A stretch of DNA of 64,000 bases from Chimonanthus salicifolius. Its lineage: Eukaryota; Streptophyta; Magnoliopsida; Laurales; Calycanthaceae. Under the pieces are notes generated by a model that saw only the letters and a program-made list of their open reading frames with translations, was not told the origin of the DNA and made no database searches. The position numbers were made by a program, and so were the translations under genes. Positions 1-18,031 of this stretch are shown one piece after another (the stretch's first letter is position 1; every line of letters begins with the position of its first letter). The DNA lies in NCBI GenBank assembly GCA_013350335.1, contig CM023540.1:49272552-49336551 (forward strand), written 5' to 3'.

Positions 1-5515
<5,515 letters not shown>

Positions 5516-5794
5516 ATTTTACGTATTGAAACTTAAAAAGTTCCAAGAGGCTGGAGAAGCTCTTAAGTATTTCTGTAGCGTCGACTAGTCTCGTTTAAAA
5601 ATCAGATGAGAATATTCAACGTTAGATGATCCTACTTAGATTCTTTCTTCTTGATAGGCAGATTCCATGCAAGTGGGTTCTCATTTCTGGGTAATTCAGA
5701 AATGTTGACGTGCAATTGCGCCCATCCTCAGTTCTAAGTTTTAACCTCATGGAATCTACAATGATGAGATATTTGAAGCTATTAATAACATGAC
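5516..5794. other. Region immediately upstream of the GLR start codon
   Basis: These 280 bases precede the GLR ATG at 5515 (minus strand). They should hold the 5' untranslated region and core promoter. I do not see an unambiguous TATA box or a repeat. Confidence 0.3.
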
Positions 5795-6017
5795 GGCCGC
5801 GTTTGGATGACTCGGTCTAAGGGTAATGGGAAGTTATCCCTTCTTACCCTTCTTTGGTAATTAAGGAATACGAGTGAAATTTCAAATTTGTACCCATTTT
5901 TTATCAGTTTTGAAAACCCTTTCTTTTCAAAAGATTTTCATATTATCTGGGTAACTCCTGCTAAAAGATAACTTCGAGTAATCCTTTCAAAATTTATCCT
6001 TCATCCAAATGCAGCCC
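5795..6017. mobile_element. MITE with GGCCGCGTTTGGATGA-type inverted repeats
   Basis: The left end GGCCGCGTTTGGATGA (5795-5810) pairs with the right end TCATCCAAATGCAGCCC (6001-6017), with a few mismatches. The 223-bp length and the GTTTGGATG core are typical of Tourist/PIF-Harbinger or similar MITEs. I could not resolve a target-site duplication, so the superfamily is uncertain. Confidence 0.65.
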
Positions 6018-8640
6018 ATAAATCTTCCTAAGACTTTTCTTTTATTTTATTTTTTTGTCTTTTGAGAGGATGGAAGGTGCGCTGATTCCATCACAATTTA
6101 ATTTTTTTATTTTAGTTTATAAAAAATGTAATTTAATTATTTTTTTTTCTTGTATAATCTAATACTTTTACAGTAATTTATCTAATCATTTAGTTATTCG
6201 AAGTTCAATTAGTAAGCTTTTCCTTTCCAAACTACCAAATGTGAAATGAAATGTCGTAGTCACATTACAATTTTTTGAGAAACGATTGAATTTAAATAAA
6301 AAATAAATTTAGATTTAAATCTTAGATGTATGAGATCATAAATTATGAAATATTTTTGTTTAGGATGATAATTGGAACATAGACATTGGATTATTAATTT
6401 TTAGTATTTATAATTGTTTTTGTAGAAACAAGAATATTTTTTATGAAAATATAATTTTGTCTTTTATTATGTGTATTGTATTTTATAGTTTTTTATATTT
6501 TATTACCTATTAATTTATTTCAAACTTATTTAATAATTAATAGTTTAATATTATTTGTCATATTACATTAACCAGCACGGGTTTGATCGAGTTAGACATG
6601 GTTCAACTCAGTTGGACTATATTTCATCCAACCTTGCCCTTAGCCGCTTAGACGATTCGGTAGATGGGTTGTTTTTTAAAACACTAGTATTCAATAATAT
6701 TTCTTTTTTATTACATATTTAAAAAATAGGCCACCATCTAATTTTAATTTATCTTAGATATTTAACATGATTAGAAGACAATATAGTGATAATTGATTTT
6801 ACTATGGTTCGAAAATCCAAAAGCAGATCCGAATTTATTTTCAATTTACTTATGAATTCAACACAGCGAGAAGTCTAACAAAAGAATACTATTGTTTATA
6901 TCAATTTGAACTTAAAATTCAAAAACTCTATTTAGATTTGAGAATAAGAATGTCTCGGTGATCCCAGTACTGCCAATAAATAGTGACAGCTGGCGCTGTC
7001 AAATCTAAGAAGAAATTGAGATTAGTATTCCGCGGTTGACTATTCCTAAAGTTTAAATTATTGCAACTTTGCTATTATTTATAATTTTGTTTCATTTGTT
7101 AAAATTCCTTTCCATCTCGTTATAATTAAAATAATGCCATCATTTTTTCATAATTTATATAAAAATAAGTTTTATAAAAGTAATTTTTATACATTATAAT
7201 CAATTCTATAAAATTATTTTTTCACCCAATAAAGAGTCAATATTTAAATTATTATGCACGTGAGATTATTCATATTACTTTTTATCTAAGTTAAGAATTT
7301 TGGTCAAATTAGTTTTTTTATTCTTAAGGGTATTGAAATTTTGTCTATATCAGTCAAAATTTATATATTGCTATCTTGACCATGTCAATGAGATCAGTTA
7401 AATTGAAGTTGAATTAATTTTTTTTTAAATTTACGTGTGGAAAACCACAGAATACTCAATGTAAAATTTCCATGAGTGAGTCTACTACCACTAAAATACA
7501 CTAAGGTTAGGCCATGAATCCGTCTGAATTTTATTTAATACAAATTTTCCAAAAGTTGTCAATATTATTGATATTTACATTGTGGTTTGGACACAAATTA
7601 ACCAATTTCATAAAGGATCGAATTTTGAACTGAAATTTATAACTAAGCTTTTTACTCGCCTATAAGAGAAAGATTTACTCAGGAACATGTCCAAATGTGG
7701 ATGTTGGCAGTAATTATAAACAGGCTTTATAATGAAAGAAAATTTATAAATGAGATATTTAATCTTTTTATTTTTTCTAAATGTTCAATATTAAATTCAT
7801 TAATTACTATGAGCATTATTAAATAATGTTTAAATTATATGATTATATAATTTAAATATAATAAATAGTAAAAACTAAGACAATTGAATAATTCATTAAT
7901 ATATGTAATTGGCATATATATATATATAGTTGATTCAAATAATAAAAATTAAACAAAAGATTGCTAATATACCCATGAGAACCTGTGAAAAATAGGCTGT
8001 GTTTAGCCACATGTTCGTTGGAGCACTATCACGCCTTTTAATTTTAAATATTGAAAATTAATTTTTCAATTCAATGAAAATCGAGTTCGGAACTCAAAAT
8101 ATGGCTATTTGAAATGAAATGAAGAAATTTATTTTCAATTGTGATAATTGTAAAACAAAATGTGTTTAAGATCGAAAGTCTTTTTGCTTTTGATTTGCAA
8201 CACGCAGTAAGACTACCGCTAATTTTGGCTACACGCAGTAAGACTAAGATCCGCTGATTTCGGCTCCGCAACCCGTTGAGGTTATCAACCATTCAACCAT
8301 TCAACCCTCTTCACTTAGACCTACGGACGACGACGAAGTCGTTACTGTAGACTGTATGGTGGCCGAATGAGAGCAGAGCAATGTTATCCAACCGGGCCCA
8401 GCCCGACGTTGACAGGTCGCTTTTAAATCAGACTGGGTCAAGAACCCATAAAAATCCTAAGAATTTAGATTTAATTGGCTTACCTAGGAATTTAGTGCAA
8501 TGAAGATGTGGTATCAATTATTTTAACTTAACCTAATTTAAATAATTTCATAATAATTGGTCTAACTTGAATATACACCCATTTAACTTTTTAAATAGGA
8601 ATATAAATATTTTTTATTTGAATCATATGTTTCATAAATT
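6018..8640. other. AT-rich intergenic spacer, no gene seen
   Basis: The region is very AT-rich, with a short TA run near 7915 and only chance ORFs. I see no coding-like frame, splice pattern or paired terminal repeats. It is taken as intergenic sequence upstream of GLR. Confidence 0.5.
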
Positions 8641-8649
8641 TACGTCAAA

Positions 8650-11600
8650 TGTAATACCCTAACTCAATTTAGAAGTTAATTTAGTTTAATTAGGATTCAT
8701 TAAATAAATTTTAGCCGTTGATTGTGATTCTTGTTCCTCCAATCGTGAAGATTACGGAATGAGGTTTCCAACGGATTAGAGTGTGATTCAATCCGAGTTA
8801 GATAGCCCTTCTAATTGAGTCTCAAAGGTATAAGGGCCAAATGTGAACATAATAATATTATTTTAAACTTAAAACTTGACTGTTCTAGAAACTCAATCAT
8901 TTGACCTAGTTAAACTCCAAATTTTATATTATATATTATTTTTAAATTCTGGATTTAACGGAATACCAATCTCAACCTAATTCTACTTATTTTTACTGCC
9001 TAAAACTTCTTAAGTGACAAAACCCTACTTTGATGAGAGAGACAAAGTCTTAAAATATACGGATAGAGTCAATACTAGACATGTATTATAACATACCTTT
9101 CTGTATTTTTACATCAAGAATCTGAGCCGTCATTTTAACTAAAAACACTCTTTTGCTTAGATAGAGTATTTTTTTACTCCAAAAGACTTTAAAACTCTAG
9201 AATATTTATATTAGACTAATTTATTATCTAATTGTAAAATTAGATTTTCTCAGAAAAATTCTTTAAAATTAGAGAATCTTGTCAAAATGGTGTATTTTGA
9301 TTAAAATACTGAGTTTTTATTGGATTTTCTCTCTAAAATTTAATACCATGTTTATAATTTAATATGTAACCTAGTGGATTATTTAGATTAAGCTAGTAGG
9401 ACTCTAAATATTTAAATTTAACAAAAGAATAAGTGGTATTGTTATTAAAAATAATAATAATAATAAATAATAAAAATATCTTATAAGATAAGTTTAAAAC
9501 CTAAGGCTAATAATTAGCTAGGTTGTATGCGTGCAAGTCAACCCTTTCTTTTCCTATTTAAACGATGGAGGGGTGGGAAGTAACAAGGAAAAAAAAAGGC
9601 TCAAAAGTCTTCCTGTCATTTTCTCTCCTTCCTCTTCTGTTTTATTCCTTCTTCTTTTCATCGTCTTTGTTAAAAAAATGAGCAAACCATACGTCGGCTT
9701 TTTCCGTGTTTATGTCGAGATTTTCAAACCAAGTCAATTTTTGATGAATTTTTACAAACAAAGTATTTTCTCATTCTTATTAATTATATAGTAAGTTAGG
9801 AGTAGAAAGAGGTAATTATGAACTTTAAAATTGGATTTTTCAAAATAGAGGAAAAAATAGGATTCTTCTTAAATTTTAAATGTACCCTTTAAATCATTTT
9901 TATTTTATATTTAAAATTTAGTTTTTTGACCTTAAATAAAATCGAGAAAAAGATTAACCCTATATAACTATTGTGTATTTATTTTTATGCATTGTGTATT
10001 TAACTTCAGTATTTAACTTCTACGCCACACTATCATCTGTAGTGACGCTAGTCGCTCAATGATACCATTCGAGGTGGTGCTTAGTCAGTCGGTGGATCAT
10101 CAGTAGTAGCGTTTAGTCGCTCGATGATACCATTTGAGGAAATGCTAGTCACCCGATAGTTTGAAGTGGGGCACTAAGTACTTTATTTACATTTCTCACA
10201 CTGTAACTCTAGACCGGAGTCCCCCATCATTAGCGCAACGGAAACGCCGGTCGGTGACCATCAGTAGCGCAGCGGAAACACTACTCGATGGTAAAATGGG
10301 TTGTATAATGAGTATTTATTTACTTTACTGTCTTTGTACCCTTTGGACACCGTCTCAATACGTCTCCTTAACTGGAAAACAATACGAGACGGGGGCACTG
10401 AGTCCTTTACAATTTTATTTTATTGTAGTGTTTTGGATGGCTAACATCTAGCCCTCTGACATAATTTAAAGGAGCAGAAAGAGTTAGATGACTCACTACA
10501 CGTATCACGTTTTTGCTGGAAAATGCACGGGGAACAGATAATAACTCGTAAATACTCTGTCAAACTAAAATTTGTATTATTTTTTTATTCTTACAGATTT
10601 TTGTGATAAACACTACGAGTAAAGGTGAGGAGAATCGAACTGAATTGGTATTGTATATATGGCATTTAAACCCACAACACCAAACTGAAATGGGACCCAT
10701 GGTCATTTAAGGATGGAAAATGTTATATAGGTTTAGAAAGCGAGACCTGACACTGCTTATTTATAAGGGATGAAAATTATGTTCTCTCTATATAAAACGT
10801 AGGTGTAAAATGGTGTCGAAGAGCCAATGACTTGTAGCCTCTAACGCAATATGGACCCATGGAGTGTTTGGGAGCTGTTGGGTGAGGAACTGGATGAAGG
10901 CACCAGTGTTAGTAATCCAATGACTGATTGCATGGTTATTGATTATTATTTCTGAATTTATGCATTTTGGGTAATTTGGATGATAAGTCTGGATTTCATT
11001 GAAGTTCTCTCAGGGTAAGTCCCTACGTAAGAAGGGCACTGGGAATCATGCATTGTCATGCATATTATTAAACTTAGTGAGTTAAATGGAATTGAAAATT
11101 GTGGAAATTATTTTGATTGTTTAGGGTATACTATATATTTTTGATTGTTTAGGGTATACTATCTGTGGTTTTAGTAAAGTAAGTATGATAAGTTGGTATC
11201 ACTGTAAGTCTTAGTGGGTATGATAAAACTGGAATGTTTGTGAGCACTTGCAAGTTGCTGTATTATTTCCAGTGGATGATTTAATACTACCGAAGCTTAG
11301 TGGCGATCTTCCGTGAGGTTAGCTTAGAACCTCAATACGTGTGATATAACTTGGTGGGAGATCGCCGTATGAACAATGAGAAATATCTTATGACTTTTAG
11401 TTGGTTACTGAGATATGACTAAGTGAATGATTACCCCAGTGGATAAATGGGACATGACTAGAAGAGTGATTACTCCAGTGAAAAATAGGATTTGACTTGG
11501 TGAATAATTATCCTCAGTTGATTAGCAATGTATGACTTGGGAAATGATTTCACTAATTGTTTATAACCTGACGGTTAATGCCTGTATGGCATAATGAGAT

Positions 11601-11850
11601 AGGACCTTAGTGGTAAATATTAGTATAGGAGCATAAGGGTAAACAATGTCCTACAAGAATGATCCTAAGGTAAAAATGAATCATAGGTTGGTAAGTTACA
11701 TGTTCATTTGTATTGATAAATGCATGCCATGGTTTCTGATTTATTTGAGTTCTCCCCACTGGACTAGTAGCTCATGTCTTACAATCTAACAATTGTTGGT
11801 CTTTTTAAATTTACTTGATTGGTTAACTAAGTGCAGCAGATACAAAAATC
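8650..11850 (+). mobile_element. Decayed LTR-retrotransposon sequence, probably gypsy-type LTR
   Basis: The segment opens with TGTAATACCCTAACTC at 8650, a start typical of plant gypsy LTRs. It later contains LTR-like text such as CCCCACTGGACTAGTAGCTC near 11755. A 24-bp motif with two differences recurs at 10051-10074 and 10116-10139, and AGCGCARCGGAAAC occurs twice near 10230-10290. There is no coding capacity. The right end and a target duplication were not found, so the boundaries are approximate and more than one element may be present. Confidence 0.4.
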
Positions 11851-11889
11851 AAGTATGGATGTGGTAGTAAATGTGATTAAATAATCAAT

Positions 11890-13378
11890 AAGGAGAAATT
11901 AGCTCTAACACCACAATCACAGTGACACAAGACTTATAGTGGTTCGGTTAGCCAAACTACATCCACTGTTAGGATTCACTGAACCTTGAGTTTTCCTCGA
12001 ATTCATTAAGTGGGGAATTACACCCTCACAATTAGAGTAGGAATTCCACCTCACTCAATCGGCTGGGAATTCTACACACCATTGTGCCAGAGACGACGCT
12101 TTAGAGTTTTTTATAGTGGTTCCGAAGCCAATCCTCCTTAATTCACTTTCAGGACAAAGGTTTTAAAATAAAATTAAAACCAAGAAACACTTGCCTTTAA
12201 AGCTCATTCTCTATGATGTTGCTTCTTGAAGATCCACTCAATGTGTGCCGATGTTCCGCCTCGTATTCGTCGTTAAAACAATCATAATCTTAGGGTGACA
12301 AGGAAACTGATTTTGCCAAGGCTTTCCTAGTTTATGTCTTTTCTTCCTCATCTTTTTTCTCTTCTCAATTCAATCAATAGATTGCGTTGTTATGATTCTC
12401 AAGTGTAGGTACAAGAGGATGTGATCGTTCCTTAGAGTGTGTGACTTTTCTCAGTTCAAGGAAGATAATAAAATGATTACACAACACTCATATTTATAGA
12501 GGATTCTTCATAGCTTTTCAAACTGTCTAGTACCCTACTAGGTCGGTGGCACCGATTGGCGGTGTTCATATTTATTACTATTCAGACCGTTGCACATTAA
12601 ATGTACTCCCAACAGCTTTATTACTTCCTGGTCGATAGGTCAGTGTCGCCGATGGGTCGACAGTTTATTGGTACCGAGAGGTCGGTTCGTACGAGAGGCT
12701 CGGTCTGGGGAAATCACCCTGCTGATAGAGTTTCAAGTACAGAAACAGTCTACCCAGATTCGACCTGTCTCCCTTTATCGAGGGGTCAGTCCTGGTACTC
12801 TCGACCGATCTTGAACTACCGCATGTCTCTTTCCTCGAGAGTCCATCTAAGTTCTAAGTTTCAGACTTATAAGTATCATCGACAAGTCGTTGACCACGAG
12901 GGGTCATTTCAACCTTTCACCGAGGGGTCGGTTCATACGAGACTTTCGAACATAGGCGTACCCAGAATGACAATTCTATGATCCATAACCTTTGCCAATT
13001 TGGCCGACTAATCCTTGACAACGATGGGTCGATCCTGTCTCCACCGAGGGGTCGGTGAAAACGACTGGTCGAGCTAATAGTGAAACCAAATACATATTTC
13101 CAAGTTGGGTTCTAATTCATTATCAAGCTTTCTCTCCAGGCTTTTAATGATTTTACCATTTGTTCAACTAAGCCTATGAATGATCAAATCTAAGGTGTGG
13201 GTACCACCTAAAAGTCATCTATGACCGTTTAGTGTGTAATTGCTATAACGAGAGCTTCAATCCGGTTGAGCATGATCTTCAATCTTGATCATCTTGAATC
13301 TTGAATCTTCTAACAAGTGCTTCTTCCCGAGTCATGAAATTGACAAACTTAGGGACTCGGCAAGCCGTGGCACTAATA
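11890..13378 (-). mobile_element. 3' LTR of a SIRE/Maximus-like Ty1-copia element (minus orientation)
   Basis: Read on the minus strand, the LTR starts near 13378 (TATTAGTGCCACGGCTTG), directly after the polypurine tract AAATGGGGAGAT. A homologous start lies at 50027 (TGTTAGTGTCCTGGCTTG). Positions 12620-13080 carry a dense array of short motifs built on GAGGGGTCGG and TCGACC. These are followed by GCAACGGTC and a TATAAATATGAG box near 12500, in the same order as in the 51-kb copy. The left end is approximate. The TTATAGTGGTTCGGTT sequence near 11937 is typical of this group. Confidence 0.6.
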
Positions 13379-13380
13379 AT

Positions 13381-13395
13381 CTCCCCATTTGTCAA
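13381..13395 (-). other. Polypurine tract of the SIRE-like element
   Basis: The minus strand reads TGACAAATGGGGAG just before the LTR start. This is the usual primer for plus-strand DNA synthesis in copia elements. The 50.86-kb copy has the equivalent TGACAAAGAGGGAG. Confidence 0.6.
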
Positions 13396-13939
13396 ATTCA
13401 TGACAAAACCTAAATGATAACTCAGTTACAATCCCCACCTTTATTACAACATATTGAATACAAAAAATATTACATTAATTTACATGTACATATCCAAATG
13501 GACAACAAGACTATGATCTTCATATTCTTGTTCAATTTGCTTTATTTCATTTTTCTTGTTTCAACACATAAGCAAACAATACTAGACAATCATTAGAGGA
13601 GTTAGTCCAAAACATAAATACACATCCAAGGACTAGACAAGATTCTCATTCATTCTCCCCCATACACCAATGATTTCTTAGTCACCAACACTACCCAAAG
13701 CTTATCTGAGCTAACTCCAAGTCCATGTTTCTCCCTATTTCTCTTCTATTGTCTAAGGGATCCAGGACTTTAGGCTTCGTCCAATCTTTCCAGTTATTCC
13801 CCCATAATGGCTTTGGTGTCTTTTAGCTTCTACTAATTTCTCCTCCATTTTGTCATAACTGTGATAAAGGATAGTAGGCGAATATTTACAGTACTCCCTT
13901 ATGGATTGTTCCCATAAGTTGTGCTTCCCTTATGGTGAT

Positions 13940-14782
13940 GCACACACGCCAATGACCTTTCGTAGGGATGGAAATCGTGATAAATCCAGGGGTTTGGTCA
14001 AGATATCTGCCAGTTGATTTTCCATACAGATATGTACAAACTCGATAGTTTTTCCTCCACCAATTCTCTTATGAAATGATGCCTTATGTCTATATGCTTG
14101 ATCCTGGAATGTTGTACTGGATTCTTGGAAATATTATTGTGCTAGTGTGTCGCAATATAATGTCATGGATTTTGCTTAAGTCCATAATCGACCAATATTT
14201 GTTTCATCCAGATCAGTTGGGTACAACAGCTTGCGGTTGTAATGTACTCTGCTTCAGTTGTGGAGAGAGAGATTGAGGATTGTTTCCGATTATGCCATGC
14301 CACTAAACAATTTCCGACGTAGAAGCAGCCTCCACTGGTAGATTTTCTGTCATCAATATTTCCAGCCCAGTCTGCATCTGTGTATCCAGCTATCAAGAAG
14401 GAAGTATCATATGGAAACCAAATTCCATGCAAAGTAGTATCAGCTATATATTTAATAATCCGTTTAACAACTTTGGGGTATGACCTTTAGGTTTGGATTG
14501 AAATCTGGCACAAGCTTCTACACTAAATGAGACGTTGGTCGACTTGCTGTGAGATATAAGAGACTTCTTATCATGCTTCTATACAGGCTGGGTCCACATC
14601 TGTCCTGTTCTCATCTTGAATAATTTAATGATTGTGCTCATAGGGGTAGTCGCATGTTTACATCCTTCTAGACCAAATTTCTTTACAAGTTCTTTTGCAT
14701 ATTTGGATTGGGAGATAAAAAGTCCATCATAACTTTGTTTGATTTGAAGACCAAGGAAATAATTTAATTCTCCCACCATACT
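13940..14782 (-). pseudogene. Ty1-copia polyprotein fragment: end of reverse transcriptase and RNase H
   Basis: Minus-strand frames carry the reverse transcriptase tail (GELNYFLGLQIKQS, SQSKYAKELVKKFGLEG). Next comes copia RNase H with ADWAGNIDDRKSTSGGCFYVG and SLSTTEAEYI, then the usual end of the polyprotein (KHIDIRHHFIRELVEE, frame broken). The frame is interrupted several times between 14440 and 14580 and again below 14163, so the gene is dead. Upstream coding sequence runs into the gap at 14783. It belongs with the LTR to its left by order and orientation. Confidence 0.85.
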
Positions 14783-14882
14783 NNNNNNNNNNNNNNNNNN
14801 NNNNNNNNNNNNNNNNNNNNNNNNNNNNNNNNNNNNNNNNNNNNNNNNNNNNNNNNNNNNNNNNNNNNNNNNNNNNNNNNNN
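14783..14882. other. Assembly gap of exactly 100 N
   Basis: A run of 100 N is the conventional size for a gap of unknown length. It falls inside copia sequence, so repeat collapse is likely. The two flanks need not be adjacent in the genome: the left flank is reverse transcriptase coding sequence and the right flank is an untranslated leader. Confidence 0.98.
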
Positions 14883-15610
14883 CTGTAAGTTAGGGATTGC
14901 GATTTGCAAAGTCATTATTATTAAACACTTGGGAAGGGTATTAAATCATGGTTATATGACTCAATGTCCATTCTGGTCAAACCACTTTGGTGACTAACAA
15001 ACCGTATCATAATTTTGAATTGAAGTCAAGAATAATGGCGTCACTCTTTAATTGAATCAAACAGGATTCACATTTAATTCATAAAAGTTTCATATGAAAT
15101 TTATTGTTGGGTGTTGGTTCGACCGATAAAATAGTTATATTTAATTCAATGAACACTTAGGGTATCATCAGGTGTTCAAATATTTAATTAAAATAAAATA
15201 TCAATTAGTAGTGCATACTGAGGATCTGGCGATCAATCGCCCCACTGATCGGTCAACCCTAGAATGGACAACAGGTCGCCAGTAGGCGATCCGATCGGTT
15301 AGAGACCGAAAGGAAAAATTACAGTCTCTTTTCCATAATTTTTGAGAAATTTGACGACACATCGTAATGGGCGAACGATCGTATATTTATCGGACGATCG
15401 ATCGTTAGTGGCGATCAGTCGTATATATTCTGGCCAACAAGTCGCTAGTGGCCGATTGATCGTCTGCTGTCAATCGAAATGGAAATCCGAAAATAAACTT
15501 TAGCAGATTTCCTCTTTCTTCGATTGATTTCTTTGTGGAAAAACAATCTGTTATGGGTCTTGATTGAAAACATTATTGATTCATAAAAACCATACACTCT
15601 TGATACCAAT
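14883..15610 (-). mobile_element. Untranslated leader of a copia-type element, with primer binding site and GATCG-rich repeats
   Basis: The primer binding site lies beside the LTR at 15611; on the minus strand it reads TTGGTATCAAGAG, close to TGGTATCAGAGC, the initiator-Met tRNA complement used by most plant LTR elements. Positions 15200-15480 are packed with GATCG and CGATCGATCG motifs. No gag frame is visible before the N gap. Confidence 0.55.
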
Positions 15611-16211
15611 TGTTAGCATAATTTTAATATCCGGATCTAAACTTGGGCGTTAAGAAACGATTAAACTTTGTACCCAAGTCTCATAAATCAATCCATTAAT
15701 TATTCACTCTCAGGATCTTGAATTAAATAATGTTTCAATAAGTAATTTAACATTCATTATAAGGAAAACATCATTAATAAAATAAATAGTGTACCAGAAT
15801 CCATCATATCTATAGTTATGCGGTTGATCCCTTGTCGGTGTGATGTCTCCTTGTTTTTCCTTGAAACTCGAGAGCACCGTAGAGTTTCTCTGATTTTCCC
15901 TCTTAATTCCACTCTAGAGCCGTACGGTGATGGTGAAAAAAGGAGTGGATCGAGTATGGGCAATCAGTAGGACTTTTAGGGTTGTGGTTTCCTTATATAA
16001 TCTACTTCCCATCAAAATAGAAAAGCAAGTCCTAAAAGGACTCCTCTCTAAAACTGTGTATCGTATTTCATGTGGGCTCCACTTGAATTCTAATTCGAGT
16101 ATGGGTCTGGCGGTGGGTTATTTTCGGTTTAAAACCTGGAGAGGTTTTACGCTGGGTTTCCCACAGTTTCTCACACGTAAATTCAAAAAAAAAAAATGAC
16201 ACTCGTCAACA
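15611..16211 (-). mobile_element. 601-bp copia-type 5' LTR (minus orientation)
   Basis: On the minus strand the LTR runs from TGTTGACGAG to GCTAACA, with TG...CA ends and matching TGTT/AACA termini, and is followed directly by the primer binding site. A TATATAA-like promoter box lies near 15996. It adjoins copia integrase sequence on the right, so it probably inserted into that older element. The partner LTR is not recognisable in this window. Confidence 0.6.
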
Positions 16212-16409
16212 ATTTCTTTTTTCTTCACAAGAACTTGTGTTATCTTCAAGATTTAATCTATCAACCTCTTGTTTATCACCTTTAGCAAAGGTGGCTTTCA
16301 TTTAATCTTTGTGAAAGACCAAATCTTGAGTTTTAGTAACTTCTTTCCTTTCAAATCCCATAAACTATAGTCAAACACATCATAATAACCCATAAATATG
16401 CATTGTATT
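16212..16409 (-). pseudogene. Ty1-copia integrase C-terminal remnant, left of a solo LTR
   Basis: The minus strand reads CIFMGYYDVFDYSLWDLKGK, then a decayed LKIWSFTK segment. This matches the end of copia integrase (CIFLGYS...GYKLWDP...SRDVVF). The sequence resumes at 18032 on the far side of the solo LTR, so both pieces are one interrupted element. Stops and shifts make it non-functional. Confidence 0.7.
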
Positions 16410-18031
16410 TGTAACACTCGGCCCTTTTCACTCTAATTTTCAGAGTTTATTATTATTTTTTTTTTTGAATATAATCATGTGATCGGGGTGGAGTATCACG
16501 ACGTGAGTTAAGTTCGGATCTCTAAATCCGACCCTTAACTGGCCAAGCCCATGTGCGTATGAACTAAGTCCATAAAATTGATCCGCACATGGTACATATA
16601 TAACTTGCGGAATTAACTTAGTTTTAATCTAACTGAGGTTATAATAGAACCTATGACTATTCCAATTTTCCATTCTTAGATAGCAAAGTACATAACTTAT
16701 TCTCCAAAATTACTAATCAATCTTAACTAATCGTTCAATCAAACCATCCAACTTAAAACAAACCATAGCATTTATCTTAACTACTTATTAAAACCAACAA
16801 ATCTAGTTACCAAATTACAGTGTCCACATAATTCAAATAACACATCCATGAATAGTCCATTCAAGTCCATTCAAAATCATTCAAACCGCCCAAGTTTCCT
16901 TGCTTGGTCCTCTTCTCGACCCACGTTCTTCCCTTTCCCTGCGTCATCCACTAAGGATATAGATAGGGCGTTAGATCAACGCGCCCAGTAGTGTTTCCGA
17001 ATAGGGCTACCACATGGTTAGTCAAAACATGCAAATATTATAATAGTAATACATGTGAGACAAAATTCCATAAAAACATGCTATGTATGAAATGAACATG
17101 TAATGAGTCCCACCCATCACCATTCAACATAGCCATCACTTGACAGGATTCTCATCGTCAAGGTAACCCACAGTGGTCTTTCGGACGCCCCGACGGAGTG
17201 TGGCCTCTGGATTCCTCCTGATGGGATTCTCATCATCAGGGTACCCCACAGTGGTCTTTCGGACGCCCGGACAGAGTGTGGCCTCCGGTTACAACACCAT
17301 CATCCCATGTCATGCATGAGATGTCTATGCAAACATGTCATTTAGAAACATAGCTTTACAAACATACAAGTTATTGAAATCAACATAAAACAACATATGA
17401 AATAGTGGTTACAATAAAGGTAGGAAACCTACTGAAGATTCACTTCAGTACTTGATCTTTCTTTCGCGTCACCCGGTCACGACTCGCACGTCGTTCAACT
17501 TCCGGTACCTTATCCATATAAAAATCAATAAATCATACTATCACTTACTTGTTCATTCATATCTAAGACCCAACTACATCATGTGAGTCCTTTGATCAAT
17601 CCCTTCGTTTGACTTGTATTCACAAATTTGACATTGGTATAACTAATGTCTAATCTTGCTCATAATCAAAGTTCATAAAAGTAATCTACCTTAGTGGCTG
17701 GTTATTTACTTATCACTAAGTCCAAAGATAAATCCATATGTTTACTTAATCCAGCTCATACAACCAAGTCATAATCTCCAACAAAACAATCTATGGGGTA
17801 TTTTCGTAATTATTCCAACCGTTGAGAATTCTTTGACCCAATTAACTATTTTGACCTAATTTGATGTACATTACCCATCCATTATAATTTGACCCGTATA
17901 ATATGTTCATAGGATCTTAATTTGAACAATGGGCCCCACTATTTTCTCATTTAACATCATAATTAATAAATTTAACCAATCCAGGGGCATTTTCGTAAAT
18001 ATTCATCTTATTGAGAAATCGGGGTGTTACA
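16410..18031. mobile_element. Solo LTR with perfect 5-bp target duplication
   Basis: This 1622-bp sequence begins TGTAACACTCGG and ends CGGGGTGTTACA, so the ends are inverted repeats of TG...CA form. The target duplication GTATT lies at 16405-16409 and 18032-18036. An internal repeat of about 78 bp occurs twice from about 17146, containing CAGTGGTCTTTCGGACGCC. There is no internal domain, as expected after LTR-LTR recombination. It is a close relative of the solo LTR at 41114-42762. Confidence 0.9.

Noticed and set aside
7915..7928. TA run as a possible promoter
   Set aside because: It is a simple dinucleotide repeat far from any gene start.
9531..9791. 86-codon plus-strand frame starting MQVNPFFSYLNDGG
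   Set aside because: It has no family resemblance, lies inside AT-rich LTR-like sequence, and its hydrophobic tail is typical of T-rich DNA.
12590..12981. Overlapping plus-strand frames of 74 and 126 codons
   Set aside because: They read through the GAGGGGTCGG repeat array of the SIRE-like LTR, which is GC-richer than its surroundings and so stays open by chance.
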